A stretch of 64,000 nt of DNA from Paenibacillus silvisoli (lineage in GTDB: Bacteria > Bacillota > Bacilli > Paenibacillales > Paenibacillaceae). The notes beneath the pieces were generated by a model. That model saw only the letters and a program-made list of their open reading frames with translations, was not told the origin of the DNA and ran no database searches. The translations under genes and the position numbers were made by a program. The DNA lies in assembly GCF_030866765.1 (NCBI RefSeq), contig NZ_CP133017.1, positions 2,338,001 to 2,402,000 of the forward strand, read 5' to 3'. Below are positions 41,197 to 50,588 of this stretch, piece after piece (positions within the stretch are counted from its first letter, which is position 1; each line of letters starts with the position of its first letter).

Positions 41197-42216
41197 TTAA
41201 ATGGCGCGGTGCTTTTTCAACGCCAGCATGTTCAGCAGCGCGAAGACGACGGAGAAGCCGATGAGGACGTAGACATCAACCTGAATGTCGCTCCAGCCTT
41301 CGCCGCGGATCATAATGCCGCGCATCGCGTCGGCCCCGTAGTACAGCGGCATAATGGTGCTCAGATTTTGCAGCCATGGCGTCATGGCGTCCAGATTGAA
41401 CAAGCCCGAGAAGAACACCTGCGGCACGACGACGAGCGGAATGAACTGAATGATTTGAAACTCGTTGCTTGCAAAAGAAGACAGCAGCGTCCCCAGCGTC
41501 AGCGCGGTTAATGAAAGCAGCAGGTTCATCATGAGCACAAGCCAGATTGAACCGTCCATGTACAGGCCAAGGATATCAATGGCGTACCACGCGATCAGAG
41601 CCGCTTGCAGCAAGGTGAACAGCCCGAAGCCGGATAAGTAGCCGAGCACGACCTCGAAGCGGCGGATCGGCGTGGCAAGCAGCCGCTCCAACGTACCGCT
41701 GGTGCGCTCGCGCAGGAATGAGACGCCGGCAAGCATGAAGACGAAGAAGAACGAGAAGAAGCCGATCAGAACCGGGCCGAAATTATCGAAGGAAGACATC
41801 TCCTCGCTGCCGTGCAAATACGAGACCGTAGGCGCGGCGGCAGGCATATCGGCGCCCATCATGCGCTGCAGGAGCAGCAGCACCATTTTGTTCGTGGAAG
41901 GGTCGCTGCCCTCTAGCTCAATCGCAGGCTTGCCTTCGGTAAAGGAGAGGACCGCGTCCAGATCGCCGTCCTTCATCGCCGCTTCCGCTGCTTCGAAATC
42001 GTCAAAGGAGGATACTTCCGCATCGGAGGCTTCAAGCCGCTCAACAATGGCGGCAGGCAGCTGAACGGCGCCAATACGCGGCTCGACCGTGTTGCCGTTA
42101 AAAACAAGCTTCATTAGAGTAAGGATAAGAAGCGGGGCAAGGAACAGCAGCGCCAGCGTCCGTTTGTCGCGGACGAATTGGCGGATGATCCGAATAGCTA
42201 ACGCACGGATTCTCAT
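41197..42216 (-). CDS. ABC-2 type exporter permease
   Basis: A product of 339 residues. One N-terminal helix (about 20-38), a large extracytoplasmic domain (45-150), then five helices with the ABC-2 signature FLRERTSGTLERLLATPIRRFEVVLGYLSG. It pairs with the ATPase encoded just upstream (4-bp overlap: the permease ATG lies inside the end of the ATPase gene). A multidrug or lipid exporter is likely. Confidence 0.9.
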   Translation of the reverse strand: MRIRALAIRIIRQFVRDKRTLALLFLAPLLILTLMKLVFNGNTVEPRIGAVQLPAAIVERLEASDAEVSSFDDFEAAEAAMKDGDLDAVLSFTEGKPAIELEGSDPSTNKMVLLLLQRMMGADMPAAAPTVSYLHGSEEMSSFDNFGPVLIGFFSFFFVFMLAGVSFLRERTSGTLERLLATPIRRFEVVLGYLSGFGLFTLLQAALIAWYAIDILGLYMDGSIWLVLMMNLLLSLTALTLGTLLSSFASNEFQIIQFIPLVVVPQVFFSGLFNLDAMTPWLQNLSTIMPLYYGADAMRGIMIRGEGWSDIQVDVYVLIGFSVVFALLNMLALKKHRAI

Positions 42217-42965
42217 GCGCGGACACCTCCCCCGTAAGCGATGAACGCTTCTTCGATGCTCGAGCTCCCGCTGCTTGCTTTGATCGCCTCAGGCGATCCG
42301 ATGGCCGTCAGCTTGCCGTCCCGGATCATGCCGAGCCGGTCGCATTTGTCCGCCTCGTCCATGACATGCGTCGTGAGCACGATCGTAGTGCCGCGCTTTC
42401 GCATCTCGCCAAGCTCCTTCCAAATCGACTGCCGCAGCACGGGGTCGATGCCGACGGTCGGCTCGTCGAGCACGAGCAGCTCCGGCTCATGCAGCAGGGA
42501 GAGGGCGAGCGACAGCCGCCGCTTCATTCCGCCGGAGTATGCGGCGACTGTTTTGTTCAGATCGTCCTGCAAATTGACGATCGACATCGCCGCATCGATG
42601 CGCTTCGTTAGATGCTGACCTTTCAAGCCGAACAGGGAACCGAAGAACGTCAGGTTCTCCTTGGCCGTCAGCTCGTTGTACAGCGCATCGGATTGCGCCA
42701 TGTAGCCGAAGCGCTGCAGCATGGCCAGCTTCGGCATTTGCACGCCCATCATGAAGACGGAGCCGTTGTCGGCTTTGTCGATGCCGGTGATCAGCTTGAT
42801 CAGCGTTGTTTTGCCTGAACCGGAAGGTCCCAGCAGCCCGAACAGCTCGCCGCGTCCAACTTGCAGCGAAATGCCGTCGAGCACCGTTTTGCTGCCGAAT
42901 CGGCGGGTGACGGAGCGGACGTCAATGACCGGTTCGGTTGATGCCGAATGAGTAGATGAAGGCAT
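42213..42965 (-). CDS. ABC transporter ATP-binding protein
   Basis: A product of 250 residues: Walker A GPSGSGKTT, Q-loop YMAQSD, signature YSGGMKRRLSL, Walker B LLVLDEPTVGIDP and H-loop TTHVMDEAD. It energises the ABC-2 permease. I chose ATG at 42965 with AGCGAGGATGTGACCCTA before it; the frame is open up to 43049, which would run through the operator region. First gene of the ATPase-permease-TetR operon. Confidence 0.92.
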   Translation of the reverse strand: MPSSTHSASTEPVIDVRSVTRRFGSKTVLDGISLQVGRGELFGLLGPSGSGKTTLIKLITGIDKADNGSVFMMGVQMPKLAMLQRFGYMAQSDALYNELTAKENLTFFGSLFGLKGQHLTKRIDAAMSIVNLQDDLNKTVAAYSGGMKRRLSLALSLLHEPELLVLDEPTVGIDPVLRQSIWKELGEMRKRGTTIVLTTHVMDEADKCDRLGMIRDGKLTAIGSPEAIKASSGSSSIEEAFIAYGGGVRA

Positions 42966-42989
42966 TAGGGTCACATCCTCGCTAGAAAA

Positions 42990-43053
42990 TGAGTGATTAC
43001 TCACACTTAGTTTACTGCCGATTATTCCCTTTGTAAAGTGAGTAATCACTCAC
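42990..43053. promoter_or_regulatory. Paired TetR-type operators in the divergent promoter region
   Basis: TGAGTGATTACTCA (42990-43003) and GTGAGTAATCACTCAC (43038-43053) are the same palindrome in opposite centre orientation, 49 bp centre to centre. They lie between the ABC-exporter operon that includes a tetR gene and the RND gene at 43176. The most likely binder is that TetR protein, giving joint control of both pumps. Confidence 0.8.
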
Positions 43054-43175
43054 TATTTGTCCGAAGTCTGACTTCCGCCTCCGTCTTAGGTCGGGGAAAA
43101 AGACTGGTCTACAGACGTTTACAACCTGAAATGGAAAAAGGTATTCTTTAACAAGGAGTTCTGAGGAGAACCAGA

Positions 43176-46100
43176 ATGAGAGGAGAAACGAGAGAAATGC
43201 AGAGTATTACCAAGTGGGCTTTTAACAATAAGGCCGCGATGAAGATTGTGGTGCTTTTAGCGCTGGTGATGGGGGTCATCAGCTACTATCGGCTGCCGAT
43301 GGAGTTCCTTCCTGAAGCCGACAATCCGATGGTGACGGTCGCCGCGATCGGACCTGGCTATGACGCCAAGTCGATGGAAACCGGCGTTACCGCCAAATTA
43401 GAGGAAGCGCTGCAGTTCGTGAAAGGCAAAACCTTGATGACGTCCTCATCGGGGAACGGTTTTGCGAAGATTGACCTGGCATTCGATTCCAAGACCAATA
43501 TGAAAGATGCGAAGGCGGAAGTAGAAGCCGCTGTCCGGACGGTTCAGCTGCCGGAGCGCGTTATGACGCCTTACGTCGTACAGTTCAATACATCGATGAT
43601 TCCGATCTCGTGGGTTTCGATCAACCTGGACGGTATCGCTGAAGCGGACCGCGAGAAAGCGGAGAAAGAACTGATTAACTCGTTTAAGAAAGTGGAAGGC
43701 GCAGGCGACGTATCGCTCGGCGGCAAATCAACGCCGACCATCTCGGTCGTGCCGGATCCGGCGAAGCTTGCAGACAAAGGCGTTCCGTTCGCGTCGCTGA
43801 TGGGCGTGCTTCAAGGCCGCGGCGTCGCAGCTTCGGTCGGCGAGAAAACGATCGACGGCGCTTCGGGCAACATCAACGTTGAAGCATCGATCAACGATAT
43901 CGAGACGCTTCGCAAGCTGCCGGTAGCGAATGGCGTGACGCTTGCCGATGTCGCTGAAGTTAAAGCGCAAACGGAGCAAGAAAGCATCAGCAGTCTGGAC
44001 GGCACGAACGTTCTGATGCTTACGATTTCCAAGTCGGCGAACGCCAATGCGGTTAAAGTCGGCGACGGCGTGCAAGAAGAAGTAGACCGTCTGAACAAAG
44101 AGATGAAAGGCGTCGACATTAAAGTATTGTCCAGCACATCCGAGCAAGTCGTACATTCCGTAAACTCGATGCTTCGCGAAGTATTGATGGGCGCCTTGTT
44201 CGCGACAGTCGTAATCCTGCTGTTCATGCGCAACCTGAGAGCAACGCTCGTGACGATCGTTTCGATTCCGCTCTCGCTCGGCATTACGCTTTACCTGCTG
44301 CAATTGTCCGGCGTTACGCTGAACATCATCACGCTTGGCGGCGTTGCGGTCGCCGTCGGCCGTCTCGTGGACGACAGTATCGTCGTTATCGAGAACATTT
44401 ACCGCCGTTTGCAGAAGGAAGCTTTCTCGATCAACCTTGTCATGGATGCAACGAAAGAAGTCGCAACGGCGATCACATCGTCGACGCTCGTTACGGTTGC
44501 CGTGTTCCTGCCGATGGGGCTGCTGCGCGGTTCGCTTCAAGCGTTCCTGCTGCCTTTCGCGCTGACGGTAACGTACTCGCTTCTCGCATCGCTGCTAGTC
44601 GCATTGACGGTTGTACCGATTCTTAGCGCATGGCTGCTGCGCAACACGAAGATGAAGGAGCACGAAGGCTCCAAACGTTTTGCCAACTTCCTGGCGTGGA
44701 ACCTGCAGCACAAATGGGTGCCGCTTCTGATCGCAGTCCTGCTGCTGGTTGGTTCCGTCGGCGCCTACATGTCGATGCCGAAGGGCGCGATCGACTCCTC
44801 CAATGCCGCGAACCTGACGGTTACGCTTGAATATCCAAGCGAAACGCCGACCACGAAGGTCGTTGAAGAAGGCCGCAAGCTGGAGAAATTCCTGAACGAC
44901 CGTAACGATATCGACTGGGTACTGATGCAAAACGGCAACAGCTCCGACGGAGCGAAATACGGCGAAGTGACTTCCCCGACGCTTGTCAGCTACTTGATCG
45001 ACATGAAAGAAGGCGCGGATGCCGAGAAGCTGATCCAAGACGTAAAAGGTCAGCGTCCGTCTTATCCGGGAGCCGACCTGAATGCTGGCGCAATGGATTT
45101 TGCCGGCGGCGGCAGCTCGACGTCGGTCTTGGTCGACGTCACCGGCGACGACCTCGATGCGATCGCGAAAGGCGCAGAGCAAGTCATGGCGGCAATTAAA
45201 CCCGTCAAAGACGTTATTAAAGTAAAATCGAACCAAGAACAGAAGAAACCGGTTTACACGTTCACGCTTGATCCGTTGAAATCGAACGGCCAAGAGGTTG
45301 CTGGCCAGCTGCAAGGCATGCTGAATCCGATCCCGCTCGGCTCCGTTACGATTGACGGCCGTCAAACGAACGTCATCCTTCAACCGATGGCGAATCCGAA
45401 AACGGAAAACGATCTGAACCAGCTGACTATTATGACGGCTCAAGGCCCTGCGCAAGTATCTTCGGTCGCTAAGCTGACGAAGAGCGATCAGGCGAGCGTA
45501 TTCTATCATAAAGACGGCAAGGCTTATGTCCGCGTAACGGCTGACGTTGAGCCGAGCCAATTGTCGATCGTCGGCAAAGAAATTACGAAAAAGGTTACTG
45601 AGCTGAAGGCGCCGGAAGGCGTAGTCTTCACCGTCGGCGGCGCATCCGCTGACCAATCCGCGGACTTCGCGGACCTGGGCATCATCATGATGGTTGCGAT
45701 CGGTATCGTATACCTGATCATGGTTGTAACGTTCAAAACGCTGCGCGCACCGCTTGCGATTCTTGGCTCGCTGCCGCTTGCGGCAATCGGCGCGGTGGTC
45801 GGCTTGCTCGTAACCGGCATCTCGCCTGACTTTACGGCCGTATTCGGCGCGTTGATGCTAGTCGGTATCGTCGTGACGAACGCCATCGTATTGATCGACC
45901 GCGTGAAGCAAAACGAACTGCGCATGACGATTCGCGAAGCGCTGATCGAAGCGGCCGTAACGCGTGCCCGTCCGATTCTGATGACGGCCATCGCAACGAT
46001 CTCGGCCATGCTGCCGCTCGTGTTCGGTTCGTCGGAAAGCGGAAGCATCGTATCGCAAAGCTTGGCGATCGTCGTTATCGGCGGTTTGGCTGCGGCAACG

Positions 46101-46199
46101 CTGCTCACGCTGCTGATCATCCCTTGTATCTATGAGCTGTTCTTCTTCCGCAAGTCGAAGCGTCAACGCAAGGCTGCGAAAGTAGGAGCTGCAGCGTAA
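43176..46199 (+). CDS. RND family efflux transporter (SwrC/AcrB-like)
   Basis: A 1007-residue inner-membrane pump of the HAE1/AcrB superfamily as found in Bacilli (SwrC type). About 12 helices, two large extracytoplasmic domains; helix 4 carries GVAVAVGRLVDDSIVVIENIYRR with the proton-relay Asp pair, and the second half has MLVGIVVTNAIVLIDRVKQ. ATG at 43176 follows GAGGAGAACCAGA; ATG at 43197 (MQSITKWAF...), with AGAGGAG before it, is an equally good start and matches the family N-terminus better. No adaptor protein is encoded nearby. Probably regulated by the adjacent TetR protein. Confidence 0.93.
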   Translation: MRGETREMQSITKWAFNNKAAMKIVVLLALVMGVISYYRLPMEFLPEADNPMVTVAAIGPGYDAKSMETGVTAKLEEALQFVKGKTLMTSSSGNGFAKIDLAFDSKTNMKDAKAEVEAAVRTVQLPERVMTPYVVQFNTSMIPISWVSINLDGIAEADREKAEKELINSFKKVEGAGDVSLGGKSTPTISVVPDPAKLADKGVPFASLMGVLQGRGVAASVGEKTIDGASGNINVEASINDIETLRKLPVANGVTLADVAEVKAQTEQESISSLDGTNVLMLTISKSANANAVKVGDGVQEEVDRLNKEMKGVDIKVLSSTSEQVVHSVNSMLREVLMGALFATVVILLFMRNLRATLVTIVSIPLSLGITLYLLQLSGVTLNIITLGGVAVAVGRLVDDSIVVIENIYRRLQKEAFSINLVMDATKEVATAITSSTLVTVAVFLPMGLLRGSLQAFLLPFALTVTYSLLASLLVALTVVPILSAWLLRNTKMKEHEGSKRFANFLAWNLQHKWVPLLIAVLLLVGSVGAYMSMPKGAIDSSNAANLTVTLEYPSETPTTKVVEEGRKLEKFLNDRNDIDWVLMQNGNSSDGAKYGEVTSPTLVSYLIDMKEGADAEKLIQDVKGQRPSYPGADLNAGAMDFAGGGSSTSVLVDVTGDDLDAIAKGAEQVMAAIKPVKDVIKVKSNQEQKKPVYTFTLDPLKSNGQEVAGQLQGMLNPIPLGSVTIDGRQTNVILQPMANPKTENDLNQLTIMTAQGPAQVSSVAKLTKSDQASVFYHKDGKAYVRVTADVEPSQLSIVGKEITKKVTELKAPEGVVFTVGGASADQSADFADLGIIMMVAIGIVYLIMVVTFKTLRAPLAILGSLPLAAIGAVVGLLVTGISPDFTAVFGALMLVGIVVTNAIVLIDRVKQNELRMTIREALIEAAVTRARPILMTAIATISAMLPLVFGSSESGSIVSQSLAIVVIGGLAAATLLTLLIIPCIYELFFFRKSKRQRKAAKVGAAA

Positions 46200-46211
46200 T
46201 CCTCTTTACAC

Positions 46212-46248
46212 AAAAAGCCTTACGTCCGAATCGGACGTAAGGCTTTTC
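46212..46248. terminator. Bidirectional terminator
   Basis: AAAAAGCCTTACGTCCGA / TCGGACGTAAGGCTTTT between convergent genes. Confidence 0.88.
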
Positions 46249-46273
46249 TTAGTTGCGGCGGCGGTAGTATCCA

Positions 46274-46936
46274 TTAGAACGACATTTTATAAAGCGGCAG
46301 CACGGTCCGGAACGTTTCTTCCGCTTTCCGGATGAACGCTTCGCCGTCCAGCAGCAGCGGGTCGTTGCGGTCGATGATGATGCCGCACAGCGCTTCGGAA
46401 GCCTTCACCGTCCGCAGCCGCTGAAGCAGCTGCGCCAAGCCGTCGCGACCGAGCTCGCCCTGCGTATCGCCGCCAGGCACCATATGGTTGCCCGACCAGA
46501 CGAAATCCGCTGGGATATGCGTCATAATTTCATCCATTTGGTTAAGCGCGTGCTCGGCGAAGACCGACTTGTTATCCGATTCGTAGATAATGGCAAATTG
46601 CACGAACAGATGAGAGCCGAATAAGCCGATCTGAAAATGCGGAAACATTTTGTAGCCGCGCTTGCCCGGCGCGAAGGCAATCCATGTATCGTTCGGGGGA
46701 TTGATCGTTCTGCGCGCATGCTTGGCTACATGCGGGAACATCGGCTCGCCGCACAGCTCCGTCAGGAATGGCGAGAGGCGGTCGCCCAGCTCGTGAAGCT
46801 TCGGGCGAATCCGTTCAATTAATAGCGACATGCGGGCTTCCAAGCCCGGCGCCGCGAATACATCGAAATCGTCTGCGGTAAAACCGGTAAAGATAGAGGT
46901 TGCGGTCGTAGATTGCACTGCCATAGCGTTCATCAT
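46274..46936 (-). CDS. DUF1054 (UPF0637, YktB-like) protein
   Basis: A product of up to 220 residues. The family pattern is seen at [74 protein letters not shown] and the C-terminal [9 protein letters not shown]. A cytosolic protein conserved in Bacilli, function unknown. The first ATG overlaps the AAGGAAAAGG ribosome-binding site, so the ATG at 46924 may be the real start. Confidence 0.85.
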   Translation of the reverse strand: [220 protein letters not shown]

Positions 46937-47052
46937 CCTTTTCCTTCAGTACGGTTTCTTCATCATAATCCCAGCCGCGAACGTTTGCAATCTTCACCTG
47001 ATTCGTATAGTCTACTCTAGTATGCAAAAGTAGAGGTTAGGAGAGGTCAAGC

Positions 47053-47271
47053 ATGTGGCAGCAGTTATGGTTTGTGACCAACATGGCGTTCGTAGCGCTC
47101 GTGATCTTTTATTTATTTCTTCACCGTTCCGTTACGACGGCAAGACAGGAGCAGGACGCGCAGCGTCTGGCAGCGATGAAGCGCGGGCGGATGCTCATAG
47201 GCGTGCTCGCGGTAATTGCGTTTATTTTGATGGCATCGTGTTTCCTGATCAATATGCGCGTGAACGGTTAA
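47053..47271 (+). CDS. Small membrane protein with two helices
   Basis: A product of 72 residues. Transmembrane helices at about 5-24 and 47-67, separated by a basic cytoplasmic loop (HRSVTTARQEQDAQRLAAMKRGR). ATG follows TTAGGAGAGGTCAAGC. Function unknown. Confidence 0.7.
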   Translation: MWQQLWFVTNMAFVALVIFYLFLHRSVTTARQEQDAQRLAAMKRGRMLIGVLAVIAFILMASCFLINMRVNG

Positions 47272-47435
47272 GCGGCCTGCCAAATGTGTCCAAAACATGT
47301 CTCTTTCTAATTCTCCCGCAACTTTTCCGGTTGACATAACGTTTAACGTGTCATACCCAGCCGGCAAGTAGGGCAGTGGCCGCAAGTAAGCATAAGCCGC
47401 TGTCTGCAACAAAGAGAGTACAAAGGAGACTCAGC

Positions 47436-49412
47436 ATGAAATCATTGAAATGGTTGTTACTGGTATCATTCTTGCTTTATCCCTTGTCTACCTTCTCGGG
47501 CGTGACGACCGCTTCGGCGGAAGGCGCCTCTGATACGCTTCAACTGGTAATCGGCAGCACCGCGATGAAACATAACGGGCAAGCCTACAAAACAACGCAG
47601 CCCGTGACGGCGATCAACGGCGCTTCTTTTATTCCGTTCAGCTCCGTAGCGGCGCGTTATGGCTATACGATCTCCTATGACGCTAAGAAGAAGGAATCGA
47701 TCGCAACGCGCGATGCCAACGTTCTGCGCTTTAAGATCGGGAGCTTGTATGCGTACCGCGGCGGCACGCCGGTCAAGCTGACGGGCAAGCCTTATGTTCT
47801 GAACGGCTCGCTCATGGTGCCGCTTCGTTCATGGGGCGTGATGACGGACAGCGCGGTTCAAGTAACGGGCAAACAGATTACGCTGTCGTGGACATCGGTG
47901 GTCGTCCCGAAGAAGCCGAAAGCGTTCTTCGCGGTAGAGCCGGATGAAATTTATGCCGGTCAAACGCAGGTGATGTATGTCGACCGTTCCATCAACTACG
48001 CGGAAGGGCCGTTCGTAGACGAGCGCTGGGAAGGTAAGATGGACATTTTCCCGGAGGCAGGCATCTACACGGTCACGAGACAGGTTCAAGACATTAACGG
48101 GCTGTGGAGCGATCCTTTCTCCGTGACTGTCGTCGTGAAGCCGCCGAACCAAGCACCGGTCGCAGCCTTTGGAACGAATAAGTCGTCCTATCGGATCGGC
48201 GAAAATGTGAATTACATCGATCAAAGCACGGATGACGAGAACAGCATCGTACGCCGCACGTGGTCGGGCAATGACGATGTGTTCTTTGAAGCCGGCGAGC
48301 ATCTCGTCACGCTTGAGGTGGAGGACCGTCACGGCATGGTTCATTCCGTCACTCAGCCTGTCGTCGTCACGTCGGAAGTGCTGTATACGCGCGATGAGTA
48401 CAACAAGCTCTTCACGAAGCCGGGCGATAAGTTCAGCATCGACAGCGCATCCGTGTTGACCATTCCGGCGTTGAGCTATACGTTCGAGTCGGAAGATGCG
48501 CAAATGGTACGAAGCAACAGTCCGGAGACGCTTTTGCAGGAAGGCATCGTCTATCAAACGCAGATGACCGGGAAAATCCGGTTCATGTTCCATAACGTGA
48601 ACAATATCGGCTATCCCGTGAAAATGTACCTGCTCGCAACGAACCGGAACGGTACGCCGGTCAACGTCAGCACGAGCTCGATGGGGCTCGGCGGTCCTGA
48701 CGCTTATGTCGTCAATACCGGCAAGCTTTCCACGGCGAGATACCTGAAGTCGCTGGATTTGAATCCGTCGCCGAAGTGGACGACGATCCGTCCGCATGAG
48801 ACGAAGGAGATTTTGCCTGAGCTGTCGAAAACGCCGATGAAAATGATGCAGGTTCTGACCGCATATGCGGATATCTACACGGATCAAGAGCTGCAATTCA
48901 ACATCGTGGTCGTAGCCGCCGGCAAAGATCCGATTGCGGAGCTGCCTAACCTGTCGGTGCTGCCGCGCGACGGCAAGCATGTACGGGGAACGTTCTATAA
49001 ATCGGACCGGACGATTCAATTGTTCGACTCGATCGGCGCATCGCCGCAGCGCATCATGCTGGGCGATAAGAAGATGGACACGTATTTGGACGGAATCGAC
49101 GATACGAGCGGCCAGCTCGAGTACAACATCGGCAATTTCGGCGTGCTGTACCGGCTCCGTCTGCCGCATGTCGCGCCAAATACGCTGATTGCCTTGAATG
49201 CGCGCGGCGGTTACTACACGGGCGCGTTCATGGTCAACGGCCAACTCGTGACGGTAGCGAACGAATCGATTTTGAAGGATAACAAGGAAGCTGCGGTGCT
49301 CTACCGGACAGGAAACGCCGAAGAGCCCGTTGAAATCGTATTTACGCTAGCCGCAGGCAGCAACTTGCCTGTCGCGATGCTGTTCCTCCCGTTGCCGCAG
49401 ATGCGTTGGTAA
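47436..49412 (+). CDS. Secreted stalk-domain protein with PKD-like repeats
   Basis: A product of 658 residues. Signal peptide (1-30, ending TTASA-EGA), stalk domain (about 35-150: LVIGSTAMKHNGQAYKT, FIPFSSVAARYGYTISYD, MVPLRSWG), then two PKD-like domains (about 165-240 KAFFAVEPDEIYAGQTQVMYVDRS... and 245-325 PVAAFGTNKSSYRIGENVNYIDQST...), and a long beta-rich C-terminus with no recognised domain. ATG at 47436 follows AAAGGAGACTCAGC. Probably a cell-envelope or extracellular protein that binds surface polymers (inference). Confidence 0.85.
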   Translation: MKSLKWLLLVSFLLYPLSTFSGVTTASAEGASDTLQLVIGSTAMKHNGQAYKTTQPVTAINGASFIPFSSVAARYGYTISYDAKKKESIATRDANVLRFKIGSLYAYRGGTPVKLTGKPYVLNGSLMVPLRSWGVMTDSAVQVTGKQITLSWTSVVVPKKPKAFFAVEPDEIYAGQTQVMYVDRSINYAEGPFVDERWEGKMDIFPEAGIYTVTRQVQDINGLWSDPFSVTVVVKPPNQAPVAAFGTNKSSYRIGENVNYIDQSTDDENSIVRRTWSGNDDVFFEAGEHLVTLEVEDRHGMVHSVTQPVVVTSEVLYTRDEYNKLFTKPGDKFSIDSASVLTIPALSYTFESEDAQMVRSNSPETLLQEGIVYQTQMTGKIRFMFHNVNNIGYPVKMYLLATNRNGTPVNVSTSSMGLGGPDAYVVNTGKLSTARYLKSLDLNPSPKWTTIRPHETKEILPELSKTPMKMMQVLTAYADIYTDQELQFNIVVVAAGKDPIAELPNLSVLPRDGKHVRGTFYKSDRTIQLFDSIGASPQRIMLGDKKMDTYLDGIDDTSGQLEYNIGNFGVLYRLRLPHVAPNTLIALNARGGYYTGAFMVNGQLVTVANESILKDNKEAAVLYRTGNAEEPVEIVFTLAAGSNLPVAMLFLPLPQMRW

Positions 49413-49431
49413 TTGGAACGGAATAGAAGAA

Positions 49432-49490
49432 AAGGCCTGCAGGCTGTGAGACGCGCTCCATATGGGGCGGCTCCGGCTTGCAGGCCTTTG
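49432..49490. terminator. Bidirectional terminator
   Basis: AAAAGGCCTGCAGGC / GCTTGCAGGCCTTTG long stem between convergent genes. Confidence 0.75.
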
Positions 49491-49496
49491 TTCATT

Positions 49497-50588
49497 TTAC
49501 CAAGGCAGCTTGATTTCGACTTCGCGCTTCAGCTCGGCGGAGCGGATTACGCCGTCGATAATCGCTTGCTGAATCATGATTTGCTCGCCCGGAATCGGGG
49601 CAGGGCGTCCTTCGCGAACGGCGTCGACGAAGTCGCGCACCTTCTCGAAGAAGAGATCCTTATTGTGCTCGATGCCTGGCACCGGCGTCGACGTCTGTTG
49701 GCCCATGAAATCATGGAACAGCGTCATATTGCCGACTTTGCCGTCCCATACGCCGGACCAGTTGCCCGTGCCGTGCGGGTTGACCTTCAAGCCGGCATCC
49801 GTGCCGAGGAACAGCGTCGAGCCGAGCGAATCCATATGCATCGCCCACGAGATTTTGAATTGCAGCACGAGATCGTTCTCGAAACGAACCATCGCGACGC
49901 CGAAATCTTCGACCTCGAACTTGCTCGCTTCCGGATGATAGAGCGGATTCGTGCCGAAATGGTTGCTCGTGAACGCCGAAACGGTCAGCGGGCGAGGGTA
50001 GCCGAGCGCGTTGAGCGCCATGTCGAGCGAGTAGCAGCCGATATCCGCCATCGCTCCGGCGCCTGCCAGCGCTTTGCTGATGAAGGTGCCGCCAGGCATG
50101 CCGCGTCTGCGGCCGCCGCCTGTCTCGACATAATAGACATTGCCCAGCTTGCCGGATTGTACGATGTCCTGCACGAGCTTCATGTTCGGGTCATAACGCG
50201 GCTGGAAGCCGATCGTCAGCATGACGCCCGTTTCGCGGGAGGTTTGCACCATATCGATCGCTTCGTCCAGCGTGACGGACATCGGCTTCTCGAGGAGCAC
50301 GTTTTTGCCTGCGCGCAGGGCGTCTACCGTCGTTGCGTGATGGGAGACGTTAGGCGTGCAAATGCTGACGCCGTCCAATTCCATTTCCAGCATACTGCGG
50401 TGACTGTCAAAAGCTTGCGCTTCTGTTAAAGAAAGCGATTCCGTAAATTGCTTTGCTTTGCCCGGAATAACGTCCGCGACCGCCACGATTTCTACGCCTG
50501 GCAGCTGCTTGTATTGACGGACATGCGCGTGCGCGATGCCGCCGCTTCCGATAATACCGATTCGAAGAGGCTTAACGTTCGTGCTCAT
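49497..50588 (-). CDS. Gfo/Idh/MocA family oxidoreductase
   Basis: A product of 363 residues. Rossmann motif IGIIGSGGIAHAHVRQYKQLPGVEIVAVAD at the N-terminus; EKPMSVTLDEA (EKP, with the catalytic Lys) near 95; a C-terminal beta-sheet domain. An NAD(P)-dependent sugar or inositol-type dehydrogenase; substrate unknown. ATG at 50588 overlaps the stop of the AraC gene (ATGA) and has AAAGGAGATGAATCGAGC before it, so the two are coupled. Confidence 0.9.
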   Translation of the reverse strand: MSTNVKPLRIGIIGSGGIAHAHVRQYKQLPGVEIVAVADVIPGKAKQFTESLSLTEAQAFDSHRSMLEMELDGVSICTPNVSHHATTVDALRAGKNVLLEKPMSVTLDEAIDMVQTSRETGVMLTIGFQPRYDPNMKLVQDIVQSGKLGNVYYVETGGGRRRGMPGGTFISKALAGAGAMADIGCYSLDMALNALGYPRPLTVSAFTSNHFGTNPLYHPEASKFEVEDFGVAMVRFENDLVLQFKISWAMHMDSLGSTLFLGTDAGLKVNPHGTGNWSGVWDGKVGNMTLFHDFMGQQTSTPVPGIEHNKDLFFEKVRDFVDAVREGRPAPIPGEQIMIQQAIIDGVIRSAELKREVEIKLPW

